Shown here piece after piece: positions 43,638-51,462 of a stretch of DNA of 51,462 nt. The stretch is taken from NCBI GenBank assembly GCA_902763885.1, contig CACWTU010000016.1, forward strand, positions 1 through 51,462. The letters run 5' to 3'. Both the position numbers and the translations under genes were made by a program. This stretch comes from an uncultured Bacteroidales bacterium. Lineage in GTDB: Bacteria; Bacteroidota; Bacteroidia; Bacteroidales; Bacteroidaceae. The notes beneath the pieces are model-generated. The model was not told the DNA's origin, made no database searches, and worked only from the letters and a program-made list of their open reading frames with translations. Numbering within the stretch: position 1 is the stretch's first letter; every line of letters begins with the position of its first letter.

Positions 43638-44310
43638 GGGCATACTCATAGACTTTGGCGGAACCATTGATTCCGATGGCGTTCATTGGTTTGATGCTTT
43701 CAGTGAGGCATACGCCCTTGTGGCCGATATCCCTGAGCCCTTGCTGCGTGAAGCATACGTCCATACGGAGCGCACTTTAGGCACCAATCCCATCATCGCC
43801 CCTGATTACTCATTCTGTAAGACGCTTCAGACCAAGATTGCATTACAGACAGAGTATATGCAATCAAAGGGTCTTGTCTTTACTAAGCAGGATACCGTTC
43901 TGGATTACTGCTACAACAAGGTGGTAAAGCATATTTCCACCGTCTCCAAGCCTGTGTTGGAAAAACTGAGCAGAAAGTATCCTATGGTATTGGTGACCAA
44001 TTTTTACGGCAATATGCACACGGTCCTTGATGAGTTCGGCTTGAACCATCTGTTCAAGGATGTAATTGAATCGGCCGTAGTAGGAATCCGCAAACCTGAT
44101 CCTGAAATATTCCGCCTTGGCGTCCGCGCCCTGGGCCTGGAACCGCAAGAAACCATTATGATAGGCGACAGCCTTGAAAAAGACATCCTTCCCGCCCAAT
44201 CCATCGGCTGCCAAACCTTCTGCCTCCGCAGAACACCAGGGGCACAAAAGGGACGGTTCTTTTTGTGCCCCTATTGTGAAACATTGAGAGAACTCTCGTC
44301 TTTGTTATAA
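43630..44310 (+). CDS. HAD-family hydrolase with a REP-derived tail
   Basis: This is a 226-residue HAD protein. Motif I reads 'LIDFGGTIDSDG': the nucleophile Asp is kept but the usual second Asp (DxD) is Gly, so phosphatase activity is uncertain. 'VLVTNFYGN' is motif II, 'VGIRKPDPEIF' motif III and 'MIGDSLEKDI' motif IV. About 12 residues near the end ('GAQKGRFFLCPY') come from the left arm of a palindromic element inserted in frame; the last residues ('CETLRELSSLL') lie between its two arms. The gene ends the lipid head-group operon. Confidence 0.88.
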   Translation: MIKGILIDFGGTIDSDGVHWFDAFSEAYALVADIPEPLLREAYVHTERTLGTNPIIAPDYSFCKTLQTKIALQTEYMQSKGLVFTKQDTVLDYCYNKVVKHISTVSKPVLEKLSRKYPMVLVTNFYGNMHTVLDEFGLNHLFKDVIESAVVGIRKPDPEIFRLGVRALGLEPQETIMIGDSLEKDILPAQSIGCQTFCLRRTPGAQKGRFFLCPYCETLRELSSLL

Positions 44311-44342
44311 GGGCACAAAAAGAACCGTCCCTTTTGTGCCCC
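44239..44342. repeat. REP-like inverted pair, 32-bp perfect arms
   Basis: Arms at 44239-44270 and 44311-44342 are perfect reverse complements, with a 40-nt spacer. Each arm itself begins GGGCACAAAA and ends TTTTTGTGCCC (or the converse), so each folds alone. The left arm is inside the HAD coding frame, the right arm starts directly after its stop codon. It lies between convergent genes and could act as a terminator. Confidence 0.85.
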
Positions 44343-44344
44343 AA

Positions 44345-44358
44345 TCCCTAATGGGTCA
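44345..44358. repeat. Partial copy of the 5.2-kb palindromic element
   Basis: TCCCTAATGGGTCA here equals the last 14 bp of the palindrome at 5168-5231. On the minus strand it supplies TGA, the stop codon of the AraC gene, exactly as the other copy supplies the stop of the alkylation-repair gene. Confidence 0.7.
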
Positions 44359-45441
44359 TTTTGAATAGCGGGTGGGGGAGACGCCGGTCTCTTTCTTGAA
44401 AACTGAGTGGAAATGGGTGCGGCTTATACCGCAGTGGTCTGCTACGTATTCTATGGAGTAGTCAGGGTGCTCTGCGAGCAGGCGCTTGGCCTCTTCAATG
44501 CGCAGGGTGGTTATCCATCGGGTGAATGATTCGTAGCCCGATGCCTTAACCCATGCAAGCAGGTGTGAACGCGGTATCTTAAGGCCCTTGGCCACATCGG
44601 CGCTCTTTATGTCATGATGGAGATAACCGCCTTGAGCCACCCATTTCTCAACAACCTTGTCAAGCCTGTCAGGTTTTATGCTCTTGACCTTGGCCTCCTC
44701 TGACTCAGTTTCGCTCTCACTCTCCTCGGCCTCCTTGATATGGCTGGCGGCGCTTGTCTGGACATAGCGGCAGAAACAGAACCAGTGATAGAAAATGGTA
44801 CCCAAAACCAGCACCCCGTAGGCAGCCAGCGGCCAACCGCTGGAGAAAATTACCACCGGTGCAGTCAATGCCACAAGCGTCAGTGCTATTACGCTTATCA
44901 GCATCCAGTTGAGCAATCCGTACATCTCATGGTCATAGAAATCGGCCAGCATCTGTCTCATTCGTTTGAACTGGTGTGCAATGCGGGCGGTGTAATAGAT
45001 CTGCATAAGGGTATAAAGTGCACTTGCCATTATCTCTGCCCAGAGCAAGTTTGGTGAATCATGCATGAACGGTTTTCCGCCAGTGAGTGCGGTTATGCCT
45101 ATGATAAGCATGGCAATCACCCATGTGGGCAGTAAGATGAGACGGTCGCACAAATTGAGATTACCCTGACGTTGCAGGTTAAGCACGCTAATTGACATCA
45201 GGGCCGCTGTAGGTATGAAAAGCATCAGGTTCAAGGCTACGGCCTTAATAGGGCTTGTGGAGCGCAAACCTAATGTATATTGCAGCAGGAACTGGATGCA
45301 CAATAAAACCAGCCCCATTGTCATGACTGTACGCGACAACTGGAGTACTTTGTCCTCTTTAACCTTACGTGGCATAAGAAACATCAATGCCACAGACATA
45401 AGCGCCGTCAAAAGGACGGCCGAAAACTGCATCTCTCTCAT
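44356..45441 (-). CDS. AraC-family regulator with multi-pass membrane N-terminus
   Basis: This protein has 361 residues from the ATG at 45441. Six or seven membrane helices fill about residues 1-215 ('VLLTALMSVALMFLM' and others). An acidic linker rich in Glu and Ser follows, then an AraC-type double helix-turn-helix at about 255-361: 'SADVAKGLKIPRSHLLAWV' and 'SIEYVADHCGISRTHFHSVF'. It is a one-component, membrane-tethered transcription factor. A longer frame from 45489 would overlap its own promoter region. Three 21-bp-spaced repeats just upstream are probably its binding sites. Confidence 0.88.
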   Translation of the reverse strand: MREMQFSAVLLTALMSVALMFLMPRKVKEDKVLQLSRTVMTMGLVLLCIQFLLQYTLGLRSTSPIKAVALNLMLFIPTAALMSISVLNLQRQGNLNLCDRLILLPTWVIAMLIIGITALTGGKPFMHDSPNLLWAEIMASALYTLMQIYYTARIAHQFKRMRQMLADFYDHEMYGLLNWMLISVIALTLVALTAPVVIFSSGWPLAAYGVLVLGTIFYHWFCFCRYVQTSAASHIKEAEESESETESEEAKVKSIKPDRLDKVVEKWVAQGGYLHHDIKSADVAKGLKIPRSHLLAWVKASGYESFTRWITTLRIEEAKRLLAEHPDYSIEYVADHCGISRTHFHSVFKKETGVSPTRYSK

Positions 45442-45482
45442 TTGTACTGCAAAAATACAAAAAAAATATTGTCTCATTTCGC

Positions 45483-45537
45483 GAATCAAGACACCATTTT
45501 TTGTGAATCAAGACACCCCTTTGCAAATTAAGACAAA
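45483..45537 (+). promoter_or_regulatory. Triple direct repeat, 21-bp period (probable AraC operator)
   Basis: GAATCAAGACACC occurs at 45483-45495 and 45504-45516, and a related AAATTAAGACAAA at 45525-45537. The start-to-start distance is 21 bp both times, two helical turns, so all sites face the same side. The third copy ends 19 bp before a TACTTTTG promoter box, where a -33 element would be expected. This suits an AraC activator contacting RNA polymerase. Confidence 0.75.
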
Positions 45538-45556
45538 CCGATATGCTCATGCGTTA

Positions 45557-45564
45557 TACTTTTG
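45557..45564 (+). promoter_or_regulatory. Bacteroidota -7 promoter box (TACTTTTG)
   Basis: TACTTTTG fits TAnnTTTG and lies 29 bp before the ATG of the 39-aa membrane peptide gene. No -33 TTTG is present; the operator repeats occupy that place. Confidence 0.55.
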
Positions 45565-45593
45565 CGCCCGATTAAAATAGTCCGGATAGTCCG

Positions 45594-45713
45594 ATGGATT
45601 TTAAAACTTTTATTTACGGTTCACCTATGTGGGTTGTCATCTTGGTCGGCATCATATATGCAGCCCTGGTTGTGGCCGCCATTGTCATTATCTGGCGCTG
45701 CCTTAGTAAATGA
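45594..45713 (+). CDS. Small membrane protein, 39 aa
   Basis: The ATG at 45594 opens 'MDFKTFIYGSPMWVVILVGI' and ends 'WRCLSK' at TGA 45713. It is nearly all one membrane helix with a basic cytoplasmic end. It follows a promoter box and the AraC operator-like repeats, and precedes the large surface-protein gene by 40 bp. It could be a regulator or accessory peptide of that export system, or feed back on the membrane AraC protein. No family is recognised. Confidence 0.6.
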   Translation: MDFKTFIYGSPMWVVILVGIIYAALVVAAIVIIWRCLSK

Positions 45714-45753
45714 CCGCTTAACCTGAAAACAATGATAAAAAAATATGATTAAC

Positions 45754-48700
45754 ATGAGTAAAAACAGAAAAAAACTTAAATTGAGTGCCGTAATGGTACT
45801 GTTTCCGTTGCTGTTCACAACCATTCCAGGAATAGCTGAAACAGTTATATTTGATTCACAAGTCCAAGAATTAGTTCTGAACGATGGCGATGTTCTTACA
45901 GGCACTTTGGAAAGTAACTGCAAAATCAAGATTGCCAATGGTGCAACTGTGACACTCAATGGTGTAAGCATAAATGCTAATGATGAATTGACCGGCGGTT
46001 GCGCCGGCATTACCTGTCTTGGCAACGCTACCATCGTACTGGCCGACGGCACTGTGAATACGGTAAAGGGAATGAAGCCTTCGATGGATGAAGTGCTTTT
46101 TGGATATTCCGGCATATTGCCCGGTGGTTCCGGTACTACTCTCACAATCCGTGGTACCGGCACACTGAACGCAATAGGCCAGTCTGGTGGCGCTGGAATT
46201 GGTGCGTACAATAGTCCATGCGGTAACATTGTGATTGAAGGCGGCATTATCAATGCTACTGGTGGAGAAAATTGTGCGGGCATAGGCTCTGGAGAAGGAT
46301 ACCAACTCGGTAATCCTCAAACTTTAGACGTTATCGATTATATAGTGCAGTGCGGCGACATAACCATAACAGGTGGAACGGTAACCGCTATTGGTAACGG
46401 TGGTGCTGCCGGTATAGGTACCGGCATGAAGAACAGCACCTGCGGTAACATCATCATCACCGATGGCGCCCTCTGCGTGACTGCTACAAAGGGCAGCGGC
46501 GCCACCAACTTCATTGGAGCAAGTGGAGGGACTGGTTGCAGTAGCGGCACAGTGACAATCGACGGAGTTGAAAATGCCACCTATGAAAGTACCTTTACAA
46601 ACTTTGCTTCTATCATAACAAACGATTATGACACCTGGAAACTTACCAATATCTATCAACCCATCACATTAAGTTCACTGCCCGATGGCGTGACAGGTAC
46701 GGTAACTCCTGAAAAAGCTAAGTTTGGTGATAAAGTCACCATCAGCTTTGACGGCATTCCTGACGGCATGGCCCCTGAATTATCTATAACACATCGTTAT
46801 GGAGATTCTGATTATATTGTTTTTTTCGAAGATGAAGGCAATGGAACGTATAGTTTTTCAATGGAAAATAGTCCAGTCACTGTTTCCGTGAGCTTAAAGA
46901 AAGATATCAATAGCTGCACTGCCACTGTACCTGACCAGTCGTTGGGTGACAATAGCTACATTTTCTATAAGTTTGAGAGTGCAAACTATGGTAATGTAAC
47001 TATTGGCGAAGAGGTCTATGATGGCAATACCAAGCTAACCCTTAAAACTGACTACGAGTTTGGCAGTGTGAAATATTTAGATGGCACTTCAGGCACTGCT
47101 AAAACAAATGAACCCGGTGAAGAGATGCTTGTGGAGATTATAGGTATAGGCAACTACGCTGGCAGTAAGTGGGTAAATTTCATGATTACCACACCCGATG
47201 AAAGTGGCGAATGGGGCGACCTGACATGGAACCTCCATGAAGGCACGCTCACCATCAATAAGAAAGATGGCGTAGAGGGTAATGTAGTTATGGCAGCCAC
47301 AAACCAAGGCGGGTATCCTTGGTTCCAATATGGACAGTATATCACCTCTATTTCTATAGGCGAGGGTGTCAGTAACATTGCCGACAATGCCTTTGCCGGC
47401 TCACATAATGTGAATACCTATGGTAATGTAAAATCCGTATCATTCCCCTCAACACTCACTGAAATAGGAGAGGACGCCTTTGCTTACTGTACAGGTGCGA
47501 CCATCGATATAGACCAAATCATAACGATCTTTAAAAACAATAACTCCGGCATAGAGAATATAGATCCAACAGCTTTTTATCAGGTGAGATGCGTTTCCTG
47601 CACAATGGAATCGTCTGATAATACTGCTATTATAGGACTTATTTCAGGCACCCAGACAGCCAATGTCACCATAAATGGTCGCACGCTAAAGAAAGACGGT
47701 AGTTGGAACACTCTGTGCCTGCCATTTGACATTGACCTTCTTGCCCAAAACGATAACGACGAATATATCTGTCCGCTGAACGGTGCTGTCATCATGGAGA
47801 TGGACGATACAAGCGATGGCACGAACTTTGATTCAGGGACCGGTGTTTTGAAACTCAAGTTCAAATCAATCATCGGTAATGAAATGACACATGGTAAGCC
47901 CTATCTCGTTAAATGGACAAAGCCAGATGGATATGATGATAATCCCGCAAGCTTTGACATTGTTAATCCTACCTTTACAGGTGTAACAAATATAGGAAAC
48001 AACTTGACAGTGGTCACCAGCAAAGACGGCAGCGTTACCTTTAATGGTACGTATTTACCGTACACAGGCAGCGTTGAAGCCCTCCTTAAGGAGAGCGACA
48101 ATTCCACAGCTCTGGATGCTTTCCATGCATTTGTCAAAGTTTATGACAAGTCAACCTATATAGTTGAGGGTGTTTATGAAGACGAACAATTCCAAACCAG
48201 TGCCATCACCCTTAAGGAATTAGACCAGGACAACATCATGAAATATTACGCCAAGTTAAATGTGGCAGCTCCCGTCGCCACTTATTATGTCGATGAAAAC
48301 GGTACTACTCATAACGTGGATGCCTATGAACTTGAAGAGTCAAGAACTACACTGACTACCGGAACATATGTTGTAAACAGAGACATCACCTTTGAAAATA
48401 CGGTGAAACTTGATGGTGACGTGACGCTGATTCTCTCCGACGGACACAAAATGCAGATTGGCAAGACTGGTCAGAACCTGTTTGATGGCATTGTTTTTGA
48501 AGGTGAAAATGATGAAAGCCTCACCATCTACGGCCAGAGTGATGGTACCGGTAAGCTGGTTATCGATATTGTAAAAGAGAACGGCTATTGTATTGCCGCT
48601 AATAACATATCTATCAACAGCGGCACAGTAGATGTCAAGAACCTGGGTTCAGGTTATGATATCTATGGTAATGATGTTCAGATAAAAGGTGGTCAGGTCA

Positions 48701-51198
48701 ATGCTACCGGCTCTATGGAAAACATATACAGCAATGGTCCGTTAACCATCAGTGGTGGCACCGTGACTGTGGCTAGTATTGCTCCCGGCAGTGGTAATTT
48801 GACATGTGTTCATGCTCAAAATATCACTATCAGCGGTGGTATTGTGACTATAACACCTTCTGATGAGACATTGGCTACTTATATAGGCTTGAATTCAAAA
48901 CAAGATATCATCATAAGCGGTGGTCAGGTGACGGTTAATGCAAATACTAATCCCGCATTCAGAAGCATCTATGCTCCGAATGGCACAATAACCTTGGGCT
49001 ATACCAGATCTGACGACTTTGTCTGGGCAAACAGTTTCAGTGCAGTGACTATAGCCCAAGGTAAGACCATGTCAGACGGTACTGATACCTACTCTGGCGC
49101 ACTGGGATATGGAACTATAGATGGTAAGACGATGCGTCCGTACAAGGATGCCCTCAGCCTTGCTGTTGACGCCGACAACACTCAATCCATAAACGGGTGG
49201 AACGGAGGAATTACAAATGTCACTCTTACAGGGCTTACTCTCTACAAAGATGGCAAATGGCACACGCTTTGTCTGCCGTTTGATGTGAAGGATAGCGACT
49301 ATGACCCCGATAAAGTATGGTATAACGTTCCCGGTGGTTGGGATGAAAAAGCCCTCACAGACTCGCCACTTGAAGGCTGCACGCTGATGGAACTTGAGTA
49401 CGAAGGTTTCTATTATGGAAATACACGTTATACGTATGATGAAGGAAAAGGTGGTTATTATGATGAAGATGGATACGATTATGGTGGCGATGTTGCAGAA
49501 TTGCGTCATACTGGTCTTAACACCGATGGTACACTACGCCTTTGCTTTATAAAAGCCTACGAGATTAAGGCGGGTAAGCCATACCTTATCAAGTGGGATT
49601 CCGGCGAAAACATTGAGAATCCTACCTTCAGCAAAGTGCTCATCAACAATACGGTTGACGATAATGTAGTCAGCCAGGATGGTGAGGTGATGTTCGTGGG
49701 CTCTTACAAACCATATGTCAGCACCGGAGATGCATTCCTGACGGATGCTGATGTTTCTCACAGTGCTTTCCATGCGGCCATCATTGCTCCGCAACGCACC
49801 GGATATGTATTTGGTGGCTGGTTTGCAGAACCTGGGTATAATAACAATAACACTGTAAATGAGATTTCTTTATCAGAAAATAATTCTGTTGAACTCTATC
49901 CTTTATGGACTCTGATAACCAGAGGTAATTGCGGTCAGACGGGAACAGATGGCAGTTATGTTACATGGAGTTATGATGAATCATCCAAGACCATTACAAT
50001 AAGCGGTACCGGAGCTATGATGTATTATGGACTTACCGATGATTATAATCACAGCACATCGCCCTGGAGCCATTTTGATGATGTACTGGAGCATGTCGTT
50101 ATCAATGACGGTGTAACAAGCGTTGGCGCATACGCATTTGCCATGTGTAGTAAACTGACCGATGTGGCCTTGCCGGCATCGGTGTTCCAGATAGACCAGG
50201 CCGCTTTCTATACAAGCAGTCTTAATCGCATAATTATTCCACGCACTGAGGCTGTATCAGTTGCACAATATGCTTTTGATAATTGCCCGGAAGGACTCTC
50301 TATTGTAGTGCCCTCCACACTTTTAAAAACTTATAAAAACGCTGATAACTGGAGTACATACAGTGATAAGCTTGTAGGCTCGCTCAGTGAAGTCACAGGA
50401 TTCAACACCACAGATTTTGTTTCTGGCAGATATGAATTCAAGCGTACGTTCAAGTGTGGCGTCTCATCGACCATCTGCCTGCCGTTCGCTGTTCCGGCAG
50501 CCCAGGCTGCATCGGTAGGAAAGTTCTACAGCTTTGACGGAATAGACAAGAGCGGCCAGCAGTGGACAGTCATCATGAAGGAGAATGTGAATGAAGTGAC
50601 AAATGGCCTTGAAGCCAACAAGCCCTATCTGTTCGTTCCGTATATTTTTGACGGCATGAGTCATGGCGATGCGTTTGAGTTTACTTTCAGCGGCAGTGTA
50701 AGTTCTCCTGATATAGCAGGTTCAGTCATAAAGCAAGCTGATGCTGATGGCAGTTTCTGGACATTCCAAGGCGTGTTCTACAACATACTGTGGGATGAAA
50801 CGCATAATTCTGGAATGCTTGGCAAGGTGTATGGATTTGCAGCCAACAGCTATAGTCCCGATGATAACAGTTATACCGTCAATCCCGGTGATTTTGTAAA
50901 GGCCGGCGAAGGTGCCAGCATCCCATCCTTCCGCGCATTCCTGCAATACACAGGCTCATCGGCTCAGAATGCCCCCATGCGTGGCGGAACACGTGCTGAT
51001 GTGTCATTGCCCAACAGTATGAAGGTTAAGCTGATTGATGCTAACGGTACCATAACGGCAACCGGCGAGATCAGTACAGAGACAGCTGACTTTATCATTG
51101 ACACATGGTATGATATGAACGGCCATATATTGCCCGACGCCCCAACAACCCCAGGCATGTATATCCACAATGGCAATCAAGTTTTAATCAAGTATTAA
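45754..51198 (+). CDS. Large BspA-like surface protein
   Basis: This protein has 1814 residues from the ATG at 45754 (an ATG at 45745 adds three). A signal peptide ('KLSAVMVLFPLLFTTIPGIA') leads into beta-helix-like repeats similar to the Cthe_2159 carbohydrate-binding type ('GVSINANDELTGGCAGITCL', and again 'INSGTVDVKNLGSGYDIYGN'). BspA leucine-rich LRR_5 units ('SIGEGVSNIADNAFAGS', 'VVINDGVTSVGAYAFAMC') and an InlB-type segment ('YVFGGWFAEPGY') follow. The blocks 'TLCLPFDIDLL' and 'TLCLPFDVKDS' recur. The tail 'TWYDMNGHILP...GMYIHNGNQVLIKY' is the common Bacteroidales surface-protein ending. It likely binds host or dietary polymers. Confidence 0.85.
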   Translation: MSKNRKKLKLSAVMVLFPLLFTTIPGIAETVIFDSQVQELVLNDGDVLTGTLESNCKIKIANGATVTLNGVSINANDELTGGCAGITCLGNATIVLADGTVNTVKGMKPSMDEVLFGYSGILPGGSGTTLTIRGTGTLNAIGQSGGAGIGAYNSPCGNIVIEGGIINATGGENCAGIGSGEGYQLGNPQTLDVIDYIVQCGDITITGGTVTAIGNGGAAGIGTGMKNSTCGNIIITDGALCVTATKGSGATNFIGASGGTGCSSGTVTIDGVENATYESTFTNFASIITNDYDTWKLTNIYQPITLSSLPDGVTGTVTPEKAKFGDKVTISFDGIPDGMAPELSITHRYGDSDYIVFFEDEGNGTYSFSMENSPVTVSVSLKKDINSCTATVPDQSLGDNSYIFYKFESANYGNVTIGEEVYDGNTKLTLKTDYEFGSVKYLDGTSGTAKTNEPGEEMLVEIIGIGNYAGSKWVNFMITTPDESGEWGDLTWNLHEGTLTINKKDGVEGNVVMAATNQGGYPWFQYGQYITSISIGEGVSNIADNAFAGSHNVNTYGNVKSVSFPSTLTEIGEDAFAYCTGATIDIDQIITIFKNNNSGIENIDPTAFYQVRCVSCTMESSDNTAIIGLISGTQTANVTINGRTLKKDGSWNTLCLPFDIDLLAQNDNDEYICPLNGAVIMEMDDTSDGTNFDSGTGVLKLKFKSIIGNEMTHGKPYLVKWTKPDGYDDNPASFDIVNPTFTGVTNIGNNLTVVTSKDGSVTFNGTYLPYTGSVEALLKESDNSTALDAFHAFVKVYDKSTYIVEGVYEDEQFQTSAITLKELDQDNIMKYYAKLNVAAPVATYYVDENGTTHNVDAYELEESRTTLTTGTYVVNRDITFENTVKLDGDVTLILSDGHKMQIGKTGQNLFDGIVFEGENDESLTIYGQSDGTGKLVIDIVKENGYCIAANNISINSGTVDVKNLGSGYDIYGNDVQIKGGQVNATGSMENIYSNGPLTISGGTVTVASIAPGSGNLTCVHAQNITISGGIVTITPSDETLATYIGLNSKQDIIISGGQVTVNANTNPAFRSIYAPNGTITLGYTRSDDFVWANSFSAVTIAQGKTMSDGTDTYSGALGYGTIDGKTMRPYKDALSLAVDADNTQSINGWNGGITNVTLTGLTLYKDGKWHTLCLPFDVKDSDYDPDKVWYNVPGGWDEKALTDSPLEGCTLMELEYEGFYYGNTRYTYDEGKGGYYDEDGYDYGGDVAELRHTGLNTDGTLRLCFIKAYEIKAGKPYLIKWDSGENIENPTFSKVLINNTVDDNVVSQDGEVMFVGSYKPYVSTGDAFLTDADVSHSAFHAAIIAPQRTGYVFGGWFAEPGYNNNNTVNEISLSENNSVELYPLWTLITRGNCGQTGTDGSYVTWSYDESSKTITISGTGAMMYYGLTDDYNHSTSPWSHFDDVLEHVVINDGVTSVGAYAFAMCSKLTDVALPASVFQIDQAAFYTSSLNRIIIPRTEAVSVAQYAFDNCPEGLSIVVPSTLLKTYKNADNWSTYSDKLVGSLSEVTGFNTTDFVSGRYEFKRTFKCGVSSTICLPFAVPAAQAASVGKFYSFDGIDKSGQQWTVIMKENVNEVTNGLEANKPYLFVPYIFDGMSHGDAFEFTFSGSVSSPDIAGSVIKQADADGSFWTFQGVFYNILWDETHNSGMLGKVYGFAANSYSPDDNSYTVNPGDFVKAGEGASIPSFRAFLQYTGSSAQNAPMRGGTRADVSLPNSMKVKLIDANGTITATGEISTETADFIIDTWYDMNGHILPDAPTTPGMYIHNGNQVLIKY

Positions 51199-51218
51199 TT
51201 CCAAAACAGTAATCAGAT

Positions 51219-51368
51219 ATGAAAAAGAAATATAGCAAACCGGAATCAAAGGTGGTAGAGATAGAGTTATCACGCATTCTCTGTGGAAGTGGTGAACCAC
51301 CAGTGTATCGTGACGTGTTTGGTCAGATTCCAGGAGTTACCCAGGATTCAGAGAACCATCTGTCATAA
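51219..51368 (+). CDS. Short 'KPxxxVVxI' peptide, 49 aa
   Basis: The ATG at 51219 opens 'MKKKYSKPESKVVEIELSRI' and continues 'LCGSGEPPVY', ending at TAA 51368. From memory, short Bacteroidales genes with a K-x-Y-x-K-P-x3-V-V start and a CGSG or AGSG step are common next to surface proteins; their role is unknown. It lies 20 bp after the BspA-like gene and before a terminator, so it is likely co-transcribed. Confidence 0.7.
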   Translation: MKKKYSKPESKVVEIELSRILCGSGEPPVYRDVFGQIPGVTQDSENHLS

Positions 51369-51393
51369 CTTTTCCAATAAAAACTCAAAAAAA

Positions 51394-51426
51394 GGAGGGG
51401 CGGTCAGTTACCGTCCCTCCTTATCT
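51394..51426. terminator. Intrinsic terminator after the surface-protein operon
   Basis: GGAGGGGCGGT (51394-51404) pairs with ACCGTCCCTCC (51410-51420), loop CAGTT, with A-run before and T-rich sequence after. It sits between convergent genes and may work for both. Confidence 0.88.
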
Positions 51427-51430
51427 TTAT

Positions 51431-51462
51431 TTAAACAGCTTGCCGTCAACATTCATGGTGTA
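51431..51462 (-). CDS. C-terminal end of a minus-strand gene (partial)
   Basis: On the minus strand the window edge reads 'YTMNVDGKLFK' followed by TAA (51433-51431), just after the shared terminator. It looks like the last residues of a convergent gene. Nothing more can be said. Confidence 0.35.

Noticed and set aside
45621-46283. 220-codon minus-strand frame, proline-rich, at the start of the surface-protein gene
   Set aside because: Antisense of repeated Gly-rich beta-helix codons, which produce Pro-rich shadows.
45747-51198. Beta-helix repeats of the surface protein as a possible CRISPR or DNA repeat array
   Set aside because: Similarity is at the protein level with variable spacing; no regular DNA repeat-spacer structure.

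Overview
The window looks like a chromosomal segment from a Bacteroidales bacterium, probably Prevotellaceae- or Bacteroidaceae-like. The signs are a TonB-dependent receptor, DUF4837 lipoprotein, DUF4922-SpoIID fusion, BspA-like surface protein, a short 'KPESKVVEIEL' peptide gene, promoter boxes of the form TAnnTTTG, and few strong Shine-Dalgarno sites. No rRNA, tRNA, CRISPR array, integrase or transposase gene was seen. All calls rest on reading the sequence and recalling families; no search was run.

Left core (1-7.6 kb): the end of a TonB-dependent receptor carrying in-frame (TTYTCAA)n heptamer repeats, a dicarboxylate/amino-acid symporter, an AmgK-like sugar kinase fused to a RapZ C-terminal domain and coupled to a MurU-like nucleotidyltransferase, an AlkD-like glycosylase, a long perfect palindrome, and a SpoT-type (p)ppGpp hydrolase on the minus strand.

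Accessory island (about 7.6-33.2 kb): markedly more AT-rich by eye, with many unknown genes, in three blocks. Block 1 (8.6-20.9 kb) has a TIR-TM-repeat protein, a possible TIR-like zinc-ribbon protein, a coiled-coil/TPR lipoprotein-like or exported protein, a TIR-TM protein, a tandem-TIR protein, a divergent ECF-like sigma factor, and a protein joining an anti-sigma-like head, a C39-like cysteine peptidase and a RyR domain. It ends at a terminator. Block 2 (21.0-26.8 kb) has a 48-aa peptide gene, a free-standing RyR protein, a free-standing C39-like peptidase, two membrane proteins resembling the stalk/paddle of bacterial dynamins but without a GTPase, an AAA ATPase with an altered Walker B, and three unknown genes. 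It ends at a terminator. Block 3 (27.3-32.3 kb) has a classical AAA ATPase, two YbjN-like paralogues, a DUF1232 membrane protein, an unknown protein, a WG-repeat membrane protein and a vWA protein; a Fic protein lies convergent to it. The most interesting proposal is that TIR enzymes make an NAD-derived signal sensed by RyR domains, which control peptidase and sigma-factor activity. This is inference.

Right core (33.2-51.5 kb): a DUF4922-SpoIID fusion and a family-2 glycosyltransferase on the minus strand, then a tightly overlapping plus-strand operon (rlmN, DUF4837 lipoprotein, pdxA, sugar/polyol-phosphate nucleotidyltransferase, ATP-grasp, CDP-alcohol phosphotransferase, LPG-synthase-like membrane protein, HAD) whose last five genes look like a phospholipid head-group pathway. 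The HAD gene tail is invaded by a REP-like palindrome pair. A membrane AraC regulator faces three direct repeats spaced exactly 21 bp and a 39-aa membrane peptide gene. An 1817-aa BspA-like surface protein, a 49-aa peptide gene and a terminator end the window.
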